The notes beneath the pieces are model-generated. The model was not told the DNA's origin. It searched no databases and saw nothing but the letters and a program-made list of their open reading frames with translations. Below, in pieces: positions 12,401-22,650 of a stretch of DNA of 64,000 nt; within the stretch, counting starts at the first letter, position 1, and each line of letters starts with the position of its first letter. Position numbers and translations under genes: made by a program. Origin of the DNA: Nectonema munidae (Eukaryota; Nematomorpha; Nectonematoida; Nectonematidae); contig JAUIRK010000925.1 in the NCBI GenBank assembly GCA_030549495.1, positions 496,001-560,000 on the forward strand, given 5' to 3'.

Positions 12401-15400
12401 TTGAATTTTCTTAATAAACTCGTTTTTTGCATATATTTTTTGCATATATATATAATAATTATTGTAAAATTAAGTTAGCCTGGCTTTGTCTCGAATTTTC
12501 ACTATATAATCACAAAAATGTCAAAGACTCATGCAACTGTTTTGTGTATTTATTTAACCCTTTGATTTCAGCCTTTCTGCAAAGGTTCAATTTACCAAAC
12601 ACGACAGCTAATGATCATTCGATCTACAATGTACATTATAACAAGTGTATCTTATTTTTGGTCAATCTTTTTAATAATGTGCGATATTAGAAAAACTAAA
12701 AAGGTGGTCAATTGTACACTTGAAGGTTAAATATTAAAATTTTAAAAATCTTTCCCCCTATTATCACAGCATAATAATTTTTAAATATACTTAATATACA
12801 AAAAAATTTAAGATGTGTTGGTCGTCATCAAATTTCAAATGTTTGTATTATTGCTGCTATCTATATTTACTTTTTTATTATTCTTTCCTTCATGGATTGT
12901 TATAGCACAGCTTATATGTTTTTATCTCTCCATAACTAATCTACCATATGGTCAAAAATAAACTGAAAGCTGAAAATGCCTTTGCATTAATTTCAAAAGC
13001 TTTCACTATTAGATTTCCTCAAATGTCTCTTGTCAATCTTTATAGCAAAATGTATTTTATTTTGTGATATTTTGCATTTTTCTTTATTTGTTCGAAGTTT
13101 AATTTTAATAATAAACTTCTTCTCATTTATCAAAAATCAATCCAATGTGTCGATTTTCTAATATCGGCATAATGCATCTTTAATTATGTCAAAAGTCCCC
13201 TATAAAAATGGATGCACTTGCTTGGTACCCCATCCCATTGCTATCCCATAATATTAGCAAGTCCCTTTGATTGAGGTAAAAATTCGAATGTAGGATTTAT
13301 CTCGGGTTTAAATTTGAGTTATTTCACAAGAACAAAAGTAGGTTATGAATAGATGGAAAGCGTCTGTGGTGTTTCATACAGCATGATTGCCTTCATTAAT
13401 TAATAAGTTTTTTAAACTCCATTCTTTATTCTTAAAGAATGTGCCAATTATTTCCATTTAGAAGTTGGAAGGTGTCTGCCGTTTTACTTCCAACAAGACA
13501 AGAAAGAGTGTGTTTCAGACCTGGATTGTGGAGATTCGAAGTTATTTTGTGCAGAAAATGAAATCTTAGGACACAAGACGTGTTTGGACAGAAGTTGGAT
13601 TCGCTTCAAAAAGGTTCTGTTAATGGAAAGAAAAGATTTTCGTAAGGAACAAAAAACATTTTGTTATAAACTTTTTCTTGTCATCGATACCAATCAAAAT
13701 AGCTCAACTTTTGATATCGATTTTTGAGGGCATTGGTTTATGATTGATTTGTGTTTGTAAAACACTTACATACCTGCAGTTTTATTTTATGAATGACATC
13801 AATAAATAAATGCAAGGATTAGCAAAACCTATAAATATTAATCGAAAGTGTAACGCGGCGAAAAAATGGAGGGAATTGTAATTTTGAAGTTAATTTAGAC
13901 GTTAACAATTTGAATATTCGATTATTCCCATTAGCAAATCTATATCTAGATTTCTCAAAAAAAAGTCATTATGTGACTTATTTTGAAAAAAATAACTTCC
14001 ATATTTTCAATTATTACTTTGCAAAAGTTTTTTTCCTTTTCCAACTTTTGAACTTTTTCTTTTAGTGTATTTGTACAATGTACATTGTACATACAACATA
14101 AAAAATATATAAAAATGTATTGCAAAGAAAACCAAACTTTTATTAAACTTAGATTAACTTTGAATTATATAATTTTTTTTTATCTAATTCTTAATATGAA
14201 TTTTTCTAGTTTTATCTAAATAAATATAAATTCATCTTTTTTTAATTACGTTAAATAAAAATTTAACTTAATAAAAAAAAATAAAAAATTTGAATAATTT
14301 AAAAAAAAGGGTTAAATAAAAATGTAAATTTAATTTTATTGATGAAACTAAGCATACCATAAATCATGCTCATTTTCTCTTAAAATTTAGTTTATGGATG
14401 GAATCAAGATTAATGTTTATTTTAAATAAAGGGACTTAATATTTGGTTCATAAAAATATAAAATTTATTGGCAATTATATAAGGCAAAATAACAATCAAA
14501 TTTAACTTTGTTTGAGAGACAGCTCACAAATCAATCAAGCATGAGAATGAACATTTTCTTATCGGTATAAATGCAATTTAGGATATTGTGAAGCCATGTC
14601 ATATTTTCTACTTCTGCTTTAGGCATTGAAACTCATAACGAAACCAAGGATGAGTGAGGCTTCCTGATGTCAATTTTCTAAGTAACCCCAATGTCTTGCA
14701 TATAGAGGGTTAATTTGTCATTAAAATAACTTTTCAATTCAAATTTCTTGTAAGAAATTTATTTTTTGTTTATCCTGGTTTTACCAGGTGATTTACATTA
14801 AATTGGAATTTCTTCATTTTTTCCTTATATACGTTTCCCTGCAATTTCAAATTGCGAATATGATGTGAGATAGCAAGAACAGAGAACTATGTCATCTTCG
14901 CAGTTGATTTCATCTTCCTTTTGGATCTTACTGTGCTTCGTAACTTGACGGGGAAGTAAAAAAAGGGTGATGATAAGAAAAACTTATCATGCGTATTTCG
15001 ATAGAAATTTTAATTTTGACATGAGCTCTCATTTTTCTTAGGTCTGATTGATTTGCATTAAAAAGATCAGCATCATATGTAGCGTATTTTAAATATACAC
15101 CATTCTTTCGTTTTTAAATATGCGCACGTTGGGATCAGAAACACTATTAAGTGAGAGCGCATTTTAGCATCTGTCATGTCCGCCATCTTGGATCTCGTCT
15201 GAGAACGAGAAAAACATGAATATGCGAGAAAACGCGAGATTCAGTGTTTGGGTTGTTTTTGGTATCTATCAACCGGGCTTAGCATACAAAACAGGAAATG
15301 AAATTCAATACAGCAAATTTTATTGGAATAGATAAATAATAATTCAATAAAATACAATGAAAATACAATGGAAATCGACTTAATTGCATTCAATTATATA

Positions 15401-18290
15401 TAATTATATACAAATATACAAAAATACTAGTAGGAAAGCATTTTTTTTACATTTTTTTACAATATTTTATTTCACTTCATGAGAAAATCACCCAGCTTCC
15501 TGTGTACAGGCTTGGTCGTAGCAAGGACTCGTAGTTTACGAAGAAGAGTAGACTGTTGAAGACTTTTCAGTATCATTCCATTGCTCTCCAGGAAGGGAAT
15601 CATGAGCTGGGTGTACTTCAGGTTTCTCTCTCTCTTCTCTCTCTTGTCAGAATGCAAAATGCGATTCAGGCACCGGTAGGCGAGGTGGGACATTTAAAAT
15701 CGTGGACAAGCATCTTCCCGTTTCGAGTCGGCTTGACTCAAAAATCATACAAAATGTCGTATTTTTTTGGTGTCCAAGATGCCGCCGCATATTAACCGAT
15801 TCGCACATTATCCGATCGCATTTTAGCGGAAGATTGGTGTATTTACCACGCTAAGAATATATACAAAAATTCAAAAAAGGGGTGCGATAAACGCTTCCAT
15901 GAGCACTTAAGCTGAAAAATTTTCCCCAGCATCAATAGATTTAAACGTGACCCATATTTAATAATGGAGAACAAGCATAACGTAGAAAGTCTAGCATTTT
16001 TAAGAAAAAGTTGCAGACACCCTCGTTCTATGCAATGAAATCACCAAACATAAAGGAAAGAAATTTTAAAAAAGTACGCATTTGAAGAGCTGTCTTTCTG
16101 ACTTATTTATTGAATCTGAGAATGGTGAAAGTGTTTTTAACGCAACAACTTTTTGAATTTGTTTTAAGAAGTTAACACATTACACCGTGATATATCGTGA
16201 GATGTATGAGATGGCATTCCACATACAACGTGTACTTTTAGGTTATTCAGTTGAGAATTAAATTGCAATCCTTATAAACTCTACAGGTTTGGTCATCTTT
16301 TACGTTTTCTTCTGAATACATTCATCTAGTTTTCATATTAAAATCATTGCAAGTCATTTATGTTTTTGCCAAAATAGAGACATAATAGAAGAACCTACGA
16401 AATCTATTTGAATTGATGTATACCTCAAGTATTAGATGCATACAAAATTATACCGTCTAAAATTGATCATTTTTAACTATAATCAATCCATCATTTTGTT
16501 GAATCTCTACATCATTGATGAGAGGACTAATTATTTCTTTTAAATCAATCCTTTTGATCAAGCAGAATGAAAGTCACTGCATCGAAGAAATTCTTTTATT
16601 GAGAGGTAAACTACCAAGTTGCAAAAGAAAAGAGATAGTCATTTTTTACTTTATTTCAGATTGGATGGCGTAAATCATCCTAATGCAATATGATTTGTAG
16701 AAAATTTGGAAGGAAAAACAGAATGTTTTTGAAAACAGAGCATTCATTGTTGCCAACAACCCCTTTTCATGATCACTTTTGTCTATAGTAACGAATTTGA
16801 AAAATCATTACTTTTTAACAAGTACTTAAAAGCATGCATGTTTTGATATTTTACTGAATTAACAAAATCAAAAATCTTTTGAACATATTCATTTAAACAA
16901 ACTGTAGATAAAATTACTAATCTAATTTTATTTAATAGATTTTAATATTTTATTATAATTTGAAAACGCAAGATAAACATTTATTCATTTTTTGAAGACA
17001 TCTTGAATTTTTAACAAGAGATTTCTTTCTAGACAAACAAAAATTGTGAAAATCAAGAAGTTCAGGATCATGGAAATGCAAATATTCAAGAAACTTCTTT
17101 ATAGCATGCTGTGAATTTTGAGAATCTTTTCAACTTCTATTGTAGAGTTGCTGGTTGATCTACTAGAAAAGAGAGCAAGGGTCTTTATTTCGCTAGACAT
17201 AGAATGGTGCGATTTATTCCAATTTTTGTTTTTTTTCAGCAAAGCTGTGTAAATTTACACATGTTTTTGAATATTGACAACTACCATTAAGAAATAGCTA
17301 ATTTACAGTGAAACGATGTTCACTTTAGTTGTGTTGTTTCGAATGAAATAAAACTCCTGAGAAATGCCTTTGTTTTATGATTCCAAAAACACTGCTGAAT
17401 TCTGTGTGTGAAAATGATACTTAATTTAAATACAAAATCATATAATAACATGATTCCAAAATTAAAGAATAAAGTATATGAGTAATCGGAAATTGTATTG
17501 TCATATCCAGGTATGCAAACTCAGAATCGCATATTTTGGAGGGATACGAGTCGGAGAGAGTATCTAATACAATTTAGGGGATATTTTTAAGCACGATAGT
17601 TTCATTTTTGTAAGCATAGCGAGTGACGCTTTTTTAGAGACTCGGTCTTAAATATACTAAGATTTTAAGCGTTTGGAGGCGAAGTCTGATTTTTAAGTAC
17701 TGATAGTCGTAGTCGTAGTTCCACATTTCTTTTACACTCCCCACCCCGATCAGCTTCATAATCGTCTTTTTTAAATGAAGCAGGGTATCGCAATTATGAT
17801 GCGCCAAACACTTTATTTTATAGTCTTCTTCGGAATTTGAATTTGGAGGGCAAAATGTTTTGTAAAATTGAAAAATAGAAGCAAAACGGATGAGATAAAC
17901 AGTTTTTTGTGCATAACCGTGATTTTAAATGGAAGAAATCATTCACTTTGACGGAGTAATGGAATGTTTTACCAGCATCGAATGAATACCATTGTAAACA
18001 AAATTTTGTAGTTATGCAATAATTTTTATTGAATAGATGAAGAGTGTTTTAGTTCGGAAGAGTGTGCTTCCAACATGTGTTGCATGAAAATGAGATCAGG
18101 CAAGACTCTTCCGAAGTTCAGATGCGGCTACATTTCCAATGGCGACTTCTCCTCTTGCATCCGTGCCAACGATGAAGATTTCGGAAGCACGCACTGGCAA
18201 CCAAGTTCCAAGTTTGGATCGAATGCACACAAACAGAGTGGTGCTAGAATATACGGTTTTGTTCCGTTTAGATATCAAAATTTTTTCTAA
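6364..18290 (+). CDS. secreted 16-cysteine protein, prohormone-3/ITG-like candidate (5 exons)
   Basis: Joined exons 6364-6420, 6489-6518, 10831-10927, 13462-13641 and 18037-18290 give 618 bases, an uninterrupted 205-residue protein. All introns are GT-AG and all phases agree (0, 0, 1, 1). Residues 1-18 are a hydrophobic signal peptide. A basic KKRR (19-22) follows directly and could be a processing site. Sixteen cysteines fall in three clusters: 37, 42, 48, 49, 54, 66; then 78, 84, 91, 102; then 125, 131, 136, 137, 151, 162. The third has C-x5-C-x4-CC-x13-C-x10-C. The C-terminal 40 residues lack Cys and end in aromatic FRYQNFF. Three such clusters, two with an adjacent CC pair, recall arthropod prohormone-3/ITG-like precursors. 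Dickkopf- or prokineticin-type folds are alternatives. No ITG peptide motif is visible, so family membership is inference; the gene model itself is strong. Confidence 0.8.
6489..6518 (+). CDS. Cys-rich gene exon 2, ten-codon micro-exon
   Basis: KRRYPHAIYR is encoded between the acceptor CAATTCAG and the donor GTAAAT, phase 0 on both sides. The exon adds three basic residues right behind the signal peptide. It is the least certain exon because of its size; skipping it would keep the frame. Confidence 0.7.
7117..7500. mobile_element. non-autonomous hAT-like element rich in GCGGATG
   Basis: The ends are inverted: TAGAGATGTATCG at 7117-7129 and CGATACATCTCTA at 7488-7500; a flanking G/C pair extends the match by one base. 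The interior near both ends is built from GCGGATG/GATGCGGAT words in opposite orientations. This is typical of short hAT-type MITEs with subterminal repeats. The flanks (CTAATGAG and CAAATATA) match only partly, so an 8-bp duplication is not demonstrated. Confidence 0.65.
9180..9420 (-). mobile_element. SINE/LINE-tail-like repeat
   Basis: This stretch is clearly less AT-rich than its surroundings. On the - strand it ends with GGCAGGAAGGTCATCCGGCC, which resembles the conserved tail GGCAGGAAGGGCATCCGGCC of several invertebrate SINEs and their partner LINEs. No coding frame is seen. The 5' limit is a guess. Confidence 0.4.
10831..10927 (+). CDS. Cys-rich gene exon 3, first Cys cluster
   Basis: The exon lies between the acceptor CTACTTTTAG and the donor GTAAGC and encodes C-x4-C-x5-CC-x4-C. 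A second in-frame acceptor, CAACAG, 12 bases downstream would remove residues NFQQ only. The pyrimidine-rich upstream site is preferred. The exon ends with one extra base (phase 1). Confidence 0.78.
11125..11235 (-). mobile_element. tRNA-derived SINE
   Basis: On the - strand an A box (AGATGGCCAGTGGTTG) is followed about 40 bases later by a B box (TGGTTCGATTTCC). The sequence then continues to ATCGGCATCACCCGTCC. Spacing and order fit a tRNA-derived SINE head. Acceptor-stem pairing is not seen, so it is not called as a tRNA gene. Confidence 0.55.
11345..11885. repeat. degenerate minisatellite
   Basis: About half a kilobase consists of repeated AAATTCAAAGGAGAGACAA, then ATCAAAGGAGTGACATG, then ACAAAATAGTGACAAAAATA. 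The compound unit is about 60-80 bases with many copy-to-copy differences and missing sub-blocks. The strand bias is strong: purine-rich on +. The short open frames inside (11400-11588 on -, 11768-12013 on +) follow from the repeat composition and are not genes. Confidence 0.85.
13462..13641 (+). CDS. Cys-rich gene exon 4, middle Cys cluster
   Basis: The exon runs from the acceptor TTCCATTTAG to the strong donor GTAAGG. It enters with two bases and leaves with one, matching exons 3 and 5. It encodes C66, then E-C-x5-C-x6-C-x10-C, then a basic stretch with FKK and MERKDF. An upstream GT (13615) would break the phase to exon 5, so the GTAAGG donor was chosen. Confidence 0.78.
15094..15846. mobile_element. 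candidate TIR element with coding-like interior
   Basis: The left end TATACACCATTCTTTCG and the inverted right end TAAATACACCAATCTTCCG are similar. Both ends also carry GCGCATTTTAGC / GCTAAAATGCG and CCGCCATCTTGGA / GGCATCTTGGACACC words in inverted orientation. This suggests a DNA transposon or MITE about 750 bp long. The interior (15472-15693) is markedly less AT-rich and open on the - strand. No transposase motif is recognised and no clear target duplication was found. Confidence 0.45.
15472..15693 (-). CDS. unidentified 73-codon reading frame inside a TIR element
   Basis: The frame encodes a basic, helix-prone peptide (MSHLAYRCLNRILHSD at the start, KLGDFLMK at the end). An in-frame TAA directly precedes the ATG, so the frame cannot extend upstream without a splice just at the start, and no acceptor AG is there. 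I do not recognise the family. Base composition looks coding, but it lies between inverted repeats. It may be a captured gene fragment or the remnant of an element protein. Position -3 of the start codon is T, a weak context. Confidence 0.3.
   Translation of the reverse strand: MSHLAYRCLNRILHSDKREKRERNLKYTQLMIPFLESNGMILKSLQQSTLLRKLRVLATTKPVHRKLGDFLMK
18037..18290 (+). CDS. Cys-rich gene exon 5, third Cys cluster and stop
   Basis: Acceptor TTGAATAG, then two bases completing the split codon, then 84 codons to TAA. It encodes E-C-x5-C-x4-CC-x13-C-x10-C-I followed by a Cys-free tail rich in Ser, Gly and aromatics. A possible poly(A) signal AATAAA lies at 18575-18580. Confidence 0.8.
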
Positions 18291-18574
18291 TCTCAAATCC
18301 AACTCTTACAAATTGTAGCTATTCGATGCCATATCATTCATACTTTTTTAGTTTTGAAGAAACGAACTTCCCATATTCATCATCAACTACATCATCATCA
18401 TCTCCATCTAAATATTACTATTAATATTATTGCTATTTTGAAATAAGTAACTTACTTACATTAATTTTGTTCATCTGTAACTTTGTTGTGATTGCAAAAA
18501 TTTAATTTTCTTCTTGTCGATAAGCTTTAATATGTTAGCCAAGTTTAATCTCATGAAATGAAATTTAGTTATTT

Positions 18575-18580
18575 AATAAA
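18575..18580 (+). terminator. candidate poly(A) signal of the Cys-rich gene
   Basis: AATAAA 285 bases after the stop codon. AATAAA is frequent by chance in DNA this AT-rich, so support is modest. Confidence 0.35.
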
Positions 18581-18599
18581 TTAGTTTTAAGCATAAATG

Positions 18600-18950
18600 C
18601 TTGTGTGCGAGTATGCGTGTCTCTGATAAACTTTTGCTTCCCCTCTCTCTCTACTTCACCACTGCAATCTATTCATTTGAAAGATTGCGCTAAAATCCAT
18701 TTAACAATTGAATGATTCACTTAATTCGCATAGAAAAAATTTAAATAAGCGCAAACTTGGAATCAAACATACCAGATTTTCTTCAGCAGCAAAATCGAGT
18801 TGATGCAATGGAATGATTGGCGTTTTCCGGTTCTCTTGGAAGATATAAAAGTCTGCTTCAAATTCAAAGAAATCGCCCAAAAGCATAGACTAATATTTTT
18901 AAACGAATCAAATCCATTAACACGACGCATGTAAATCCTTTTTAACCCAT
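18600..18950. other. AT-rich intergenic DNA
   Basis: It contains a short CT-rich tract near 18640-18655. Overlapping short frames on the - strand (18701-18969) have no recognisable motif. Confidence 0.4.
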
Positions 18951-18954
18951 TTAA

Positions 18955-19209
18955 CCCATTTACGACCAATGTTCCTCTTTTGGAACATAAATAATTTCAT
19001 CTTCGTCTGCTTTTTTGAATGACTTTGAATATAAATCGTCTGCGTTTTTTTAGATATCGTCTGCTTTGCTTGGTCTTAAATGGGTTAAGACCAAGCAAAG
19101 CAGACGATATCTAAAAAAACGCAGACGATTTATATTCAAAGTCATTGAAAAAAGCAGACGAAGATGAAATTACTTATGTTCCAAAATAGGAACATTGGTC
19201 GTAAATGGG
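18955..19209. mobile_element. palindromic dimer of a TTAA-specific (piggyBac-type) MITE
   Basis: The segment is a near-perfect palindrome of 255 bp flanked by TTAA on both sides (18951-18954 and 19210-19213). The outer ends read CCCATTTACGACCAATGTTCC inward. The centre holds TTAAATGGGTTAA, i.e. a fused inner terminus. Each half matches the 125-bp monomer at 31134-31258 (ATGTTCC, GGAACATAA, TTCATCTTCGTCTGC, TTTTTTAGATATCGTCTG). TTAA duplications and CCC ends are typical of piggyBac-superfamily MITEs. Confidence 0.85.
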
Positions 19210-19213
19210 TTAA

Positions 19214-21230
19214 TAGAAAGACTTGTATATAGCAAATATTCGATTCGATAGATTTATATCTCCTTTCAAAACACACGAGTACTAGACGAGTTTTCCAACC
19301 AGAGCAAGCGGTTTTTAATCATTTAAAAATACATTTAATGAATGAAAGTCAATCGACTATAAACTATTTTTCTATAAGGAACTGAAAAAATATTCCTTAT
19401 GCGGTTTCCTAAATTTCAACCAAACATTGAAGAAAAATTTTGCTTAATATTTGAAGGCCTGAAAAAAGTCTAGTTGAAATTACTAATCAAATTAGTATAT
19501 TTTACTGTCCTCATTTTTACTGTTCAATTAGTAAATGCTACCAATCATTTTATTCCGTTAATTAGTCCAAACTACTAATTATACATAAAACTGTCAACAA
19601 TTATTATTTGGTAAATACAACTCACTGAATACTTAGCGAATGATGTTTCTTTTAACAAAATTTATGTTAGGGAACACTTATTTTGTCCCCCTTCCTTCTC
19701 CAAATTATATTAAACGATATTTCAAAGATATTTTGATAACAAACCTATAAGCTTGATATCCAAATGAAGACTAACTGTCTTTTGTAAACGACGACAAATT
19801 TTCTATCCTAAGTCAAAAAAGTATGCTTATAAGCTGCAAAAATGAATTATGAATGACAAAAAATATGAATGAACTAAGCGAAAAAACAAGCAATTTTATT
19901 TTGCAAGCAAAATTCAAGCGGGCACTTTTCTTTCATTATTTTCGAGTATAGACTTGAATTATCTTCTTTACGTGCTTGTTTTTAACTTGTAAAAATACAT
20001 GCTCTACAAAACACATCGTTTTTAGACAGTTTTCAGGAAACTTGAAGTTAAAAACTTAGAAACAACAAAAACGTGTGAGAAAAGTCATTGAGAAGAATTC
20101 TATTTTACACACGAATTGGTAAAAAAAATTAAAGCACACATGGTGAAATATATACCTAAATAAAAAATGTAATTGGCAAAAGTTTCCAGAAAACAAAAGA
20201 AATTGAAGAGTGGGTAAAGAAAATAAATAGAAGAATCCAAAAATGGAAACGAAGAAAAAACCGTGAAGTGAGAAACGATGAAAGAGAGAAAGAATAACAA
20301 ACGAGATTCCAGGCAACAAATGTGTTTGCAGTAAAAAGAGAAGAATCATGGATGGAGTAAACATGGATTCACGTTACACCTTATCTCTTTATAAACAAAG
20401 TAAATGTTTGCACATAAAGGCTCTCCTCATCTCCTTTCTCTTTCACACACTTACTGACTTTCGACCGTGAATAGATTTTCCGTCTACAATATTATATACT
20501 AATCACATTGGTAAAATTTGCTAATGTTTTTTCTCAGTGTAGAATTAATCATTATTCATTCATGTTATTCTTTTGTTCTACACGGAAAAAGTTATCGAAT
20601 TTTTATCAATGAAAAAAATCTCAAATTCAAATCTGTTACAGAGAGAAATATATGGTTATCTTAATTAGTTTAATTAGTAAATTTGCCTTTTAAGGTTAGT
20701 AAATCAATTTTTTATTATTTAGTTAGTACGAAAACATCTTCATTACTAGGGCCGTTAGTTAATTCTTGCTTACTAGATTCTAGATAGTAAATATTGTAAT
20801 TATATACGAATAATTGTATGTATTTACGAATACCGTAGAACTTGAGACTTGCGACCATACTAACTGCCGACCTTACATTAGTCGTCAGTTAAAAGCCAAA
20901 AATATTTTAAGTTTTATTACTAAAATGTAATATAAAAATGTTAAGATTATATTTTACTTTCTATCAAAATTGTCTAACGTAGTCTGCTTCAATTTAGCCA
21001 AGTTTTATTTTTAATCAACTCTTTGCCTTTATCACAAATTTCAAGAAAATCAGAAATCCAACTTCGAAGAGCATAACTTTAAAGCATTTAAGAGAATGAA
21101 AATCTTCTTTTAAGGTTACTTGAAAAATTTCTTCGCCTTTTTATATTGTGACTACTTTTCTTCTAATTCTGGTGTAAATTTTATGGTGATACTATTAGAA
21201 CAAGTCTGAAAATCATCCTCACATTAACCT
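19214..21230. other. AT-rich intergenic DNA
   Basis: The segment contains many ATTAGTAA/TTACTAAT words (19490-19620 and 20680-20860), possibly an old diffuse repeat. The 102-codon frame on the - strand at 20056-20364 is Phe/Leu-rich low-complexity translation without a family signature. Confidence 0.4.
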
Positions 21231-21733
21231 TCGCACTACGGACGATTTGTATACCCCACGAACTACGGAGCAATGGAAAAAAACTCCACTATTATTATCA
21301 TCAAATAAACGTATACAAGAGCAATATCTCGTTATTATAAACATTTATTGCTTCTTATAGCTTGTTTAGAATGATGCTGATGAAACCATTCGACTATCAT
21401 GATGATGATAGTAGAGATGATTTGATAATATTATAGTTGCATGATAATTTTCTTATAGAGAAGATATGATATGAAAAAGAAGTATTGAAGAAGACTATTA
21501 CGAATGTGATATATTGTGATATAAATTTATCACACGTGTGATCTATTTTATATAGGGCCTTATTTACATTGAACCGTAGAGACGTAAATCGATTTACCAC
21601 ATAAGCATCAGTACTTTTATTGCACGTTTACAGCTGTTGGCATTTGTATAAAAATTCTTCATAATATCACAAGTGTTTCTATTCTTTTTTATTTTATTGG
21701 ATTTCTTGAGTTTTTCTTCTCATATTTCTAATA

Positions 21734-22063
21734 ATGAGTGAACCTTCAGACTTAGAGGATCGTTTTTCTTTTTCTTCTGAATCCATAACTGGAAGTTCTT
21801 CAGAATCTTCGATTTCGTATGAAAATTATAATTCTTTGACTGCTCCTGATGAAACTGTGTATTCTTGGGAGCCAACTCAAGCTTCTTTTGGAAGAACACT
21901 GTCCAGAAATATACGAAATATTCAGTCTGTTCCTCCTGGTCCGAAAAACGGAGCTGAAGTTTTAGATGATTCCCTTTCAATTTTTCAGCTTTTTATGACT
22001 CAAAGTCTTATTCACTATATTTACAAATGCACAAAGTTGCGAATGGATGAAAACTTTGCGTAA
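21734..22063 (+). pseudogene. piggyBac-like transposase, N-terminal part
   Basis: This block of about 109 codons starts MSEPSDLEDRFSF and is very rich in Ser and acidic residues, the usual low-complexity N-terminus of piggyBac transposases. It ends with CTKLRMDENFA, where the conserved core begins. The frame then stops at a TAA that overlaps a GTAAGT. That looks like an intron donor, but the phase does not match the only good acceptor before the next block (CCTATCAG at 22650). Either an intron with a decayed junction or an insertion interrupts the gene. Confidence 0.75.
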
Positions 22064-22650
22064 GTTTGATGTTTTTAGCGATACTATCTCTTGTATTTCC
22101 CAAGGCTTCGGGGCCGCCTTATAATTTTCTTCTTCAATTTCTGAAAAACGTATTTTTTGACCCCAGCTCCGATATCCCTCATTTTTGCTAAACAAGTTAA
22201 ATACTGTTTTTAGCATTTTTTCTTCATTTATGGATTTTTGAATTAATTAAAATTTTAGTATTTTTTTATCTATATAAATGTTAAACTTTATATATACTTA
22301 TATGATTTTTTATCTATTTTATCATATTTTTTAGTTTTTTTTATAAGGTTTTTATTTTATTGTTTTTTATGAATTTGTATTGACAAATAAAATCTTATAA
22401 CGAACTGTATATTTATAAAAGCTAAAAAGGTATTTGAGACTTACTTGAGGCTAGACACTTAGTCGCACTATTTTGTTTATAATTCTGACTTCTAGTAAAA
22501 AACCGTTTCGGCTTTAGCTGCTCTGGACTTCTAATCTGGCTCCCGCTTCGAAGCCCTGGTATTTTTGTTTTATTAGAATAGATATAAATATTATAAAAAA
22601 CTTTTAGAAGTAGTACTCCTAAATATCAGAGTCTTTTCCAATCCTATCAG
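22064..22650. other. interruption inside the piggyBac transposase
   Basis: AT-rich, with stops in all frames and without terminal repeats that I can define. A small GC-richer patch (AAGGCTTCGGGGCCGCC at about 22103) is echoed near 22535-22558 by CCCGCTTCGAAGCCCTGG. It starts at a GTAAGT-like donor and ends at a CAG acceptor, so it may be an intron, but the phases disagree. Confidence 0.4.

Larger units (their letters stand above)
10928..13461 (+). other. intron 3 of the Cys-rich gene
   Basis: It begins GTAAGC and ends TTCCATTTAG. It holds a tRNA-derived SINE (11125-11235) and a degenerate minisatellite (11345-11885). The remainder (11890-13440) is AT-rich and shows no supported gene. Confidence 0.6.
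13642..18036 (+). other. intron 4 of the Cys-rich gene (4.4 kb)
   Basis: It begins GTAAGG and ends TTGAATAG. It contains an 18-base perfect palindrome (GTACAATGTACATTGTAC near 14075) and the TIR-bounded segment 15094-15846. I see no other supported feature; 15850-18036 is AT-rich. Confidence 0.55.

Noticed and set aside
18096-18302. 68-codon frame on the - strand opposite exon 5 of the Cys-rich gene
   Set aside because: Antisense shadow of a splice-supported exon with a clear Cys pattern.
20056-20364. 102-codon Phe/Leu-rich frame on the - strand
   Set aside because: Looks like a membrane protein only because the DNA is A-rich on the + strand; no start context, family motif or splice support.
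21720-21980. 86-codon frame on the - strand
   Set aside because: Antisense of the Ser-rich N-terminal block of the piggyBac transposase.
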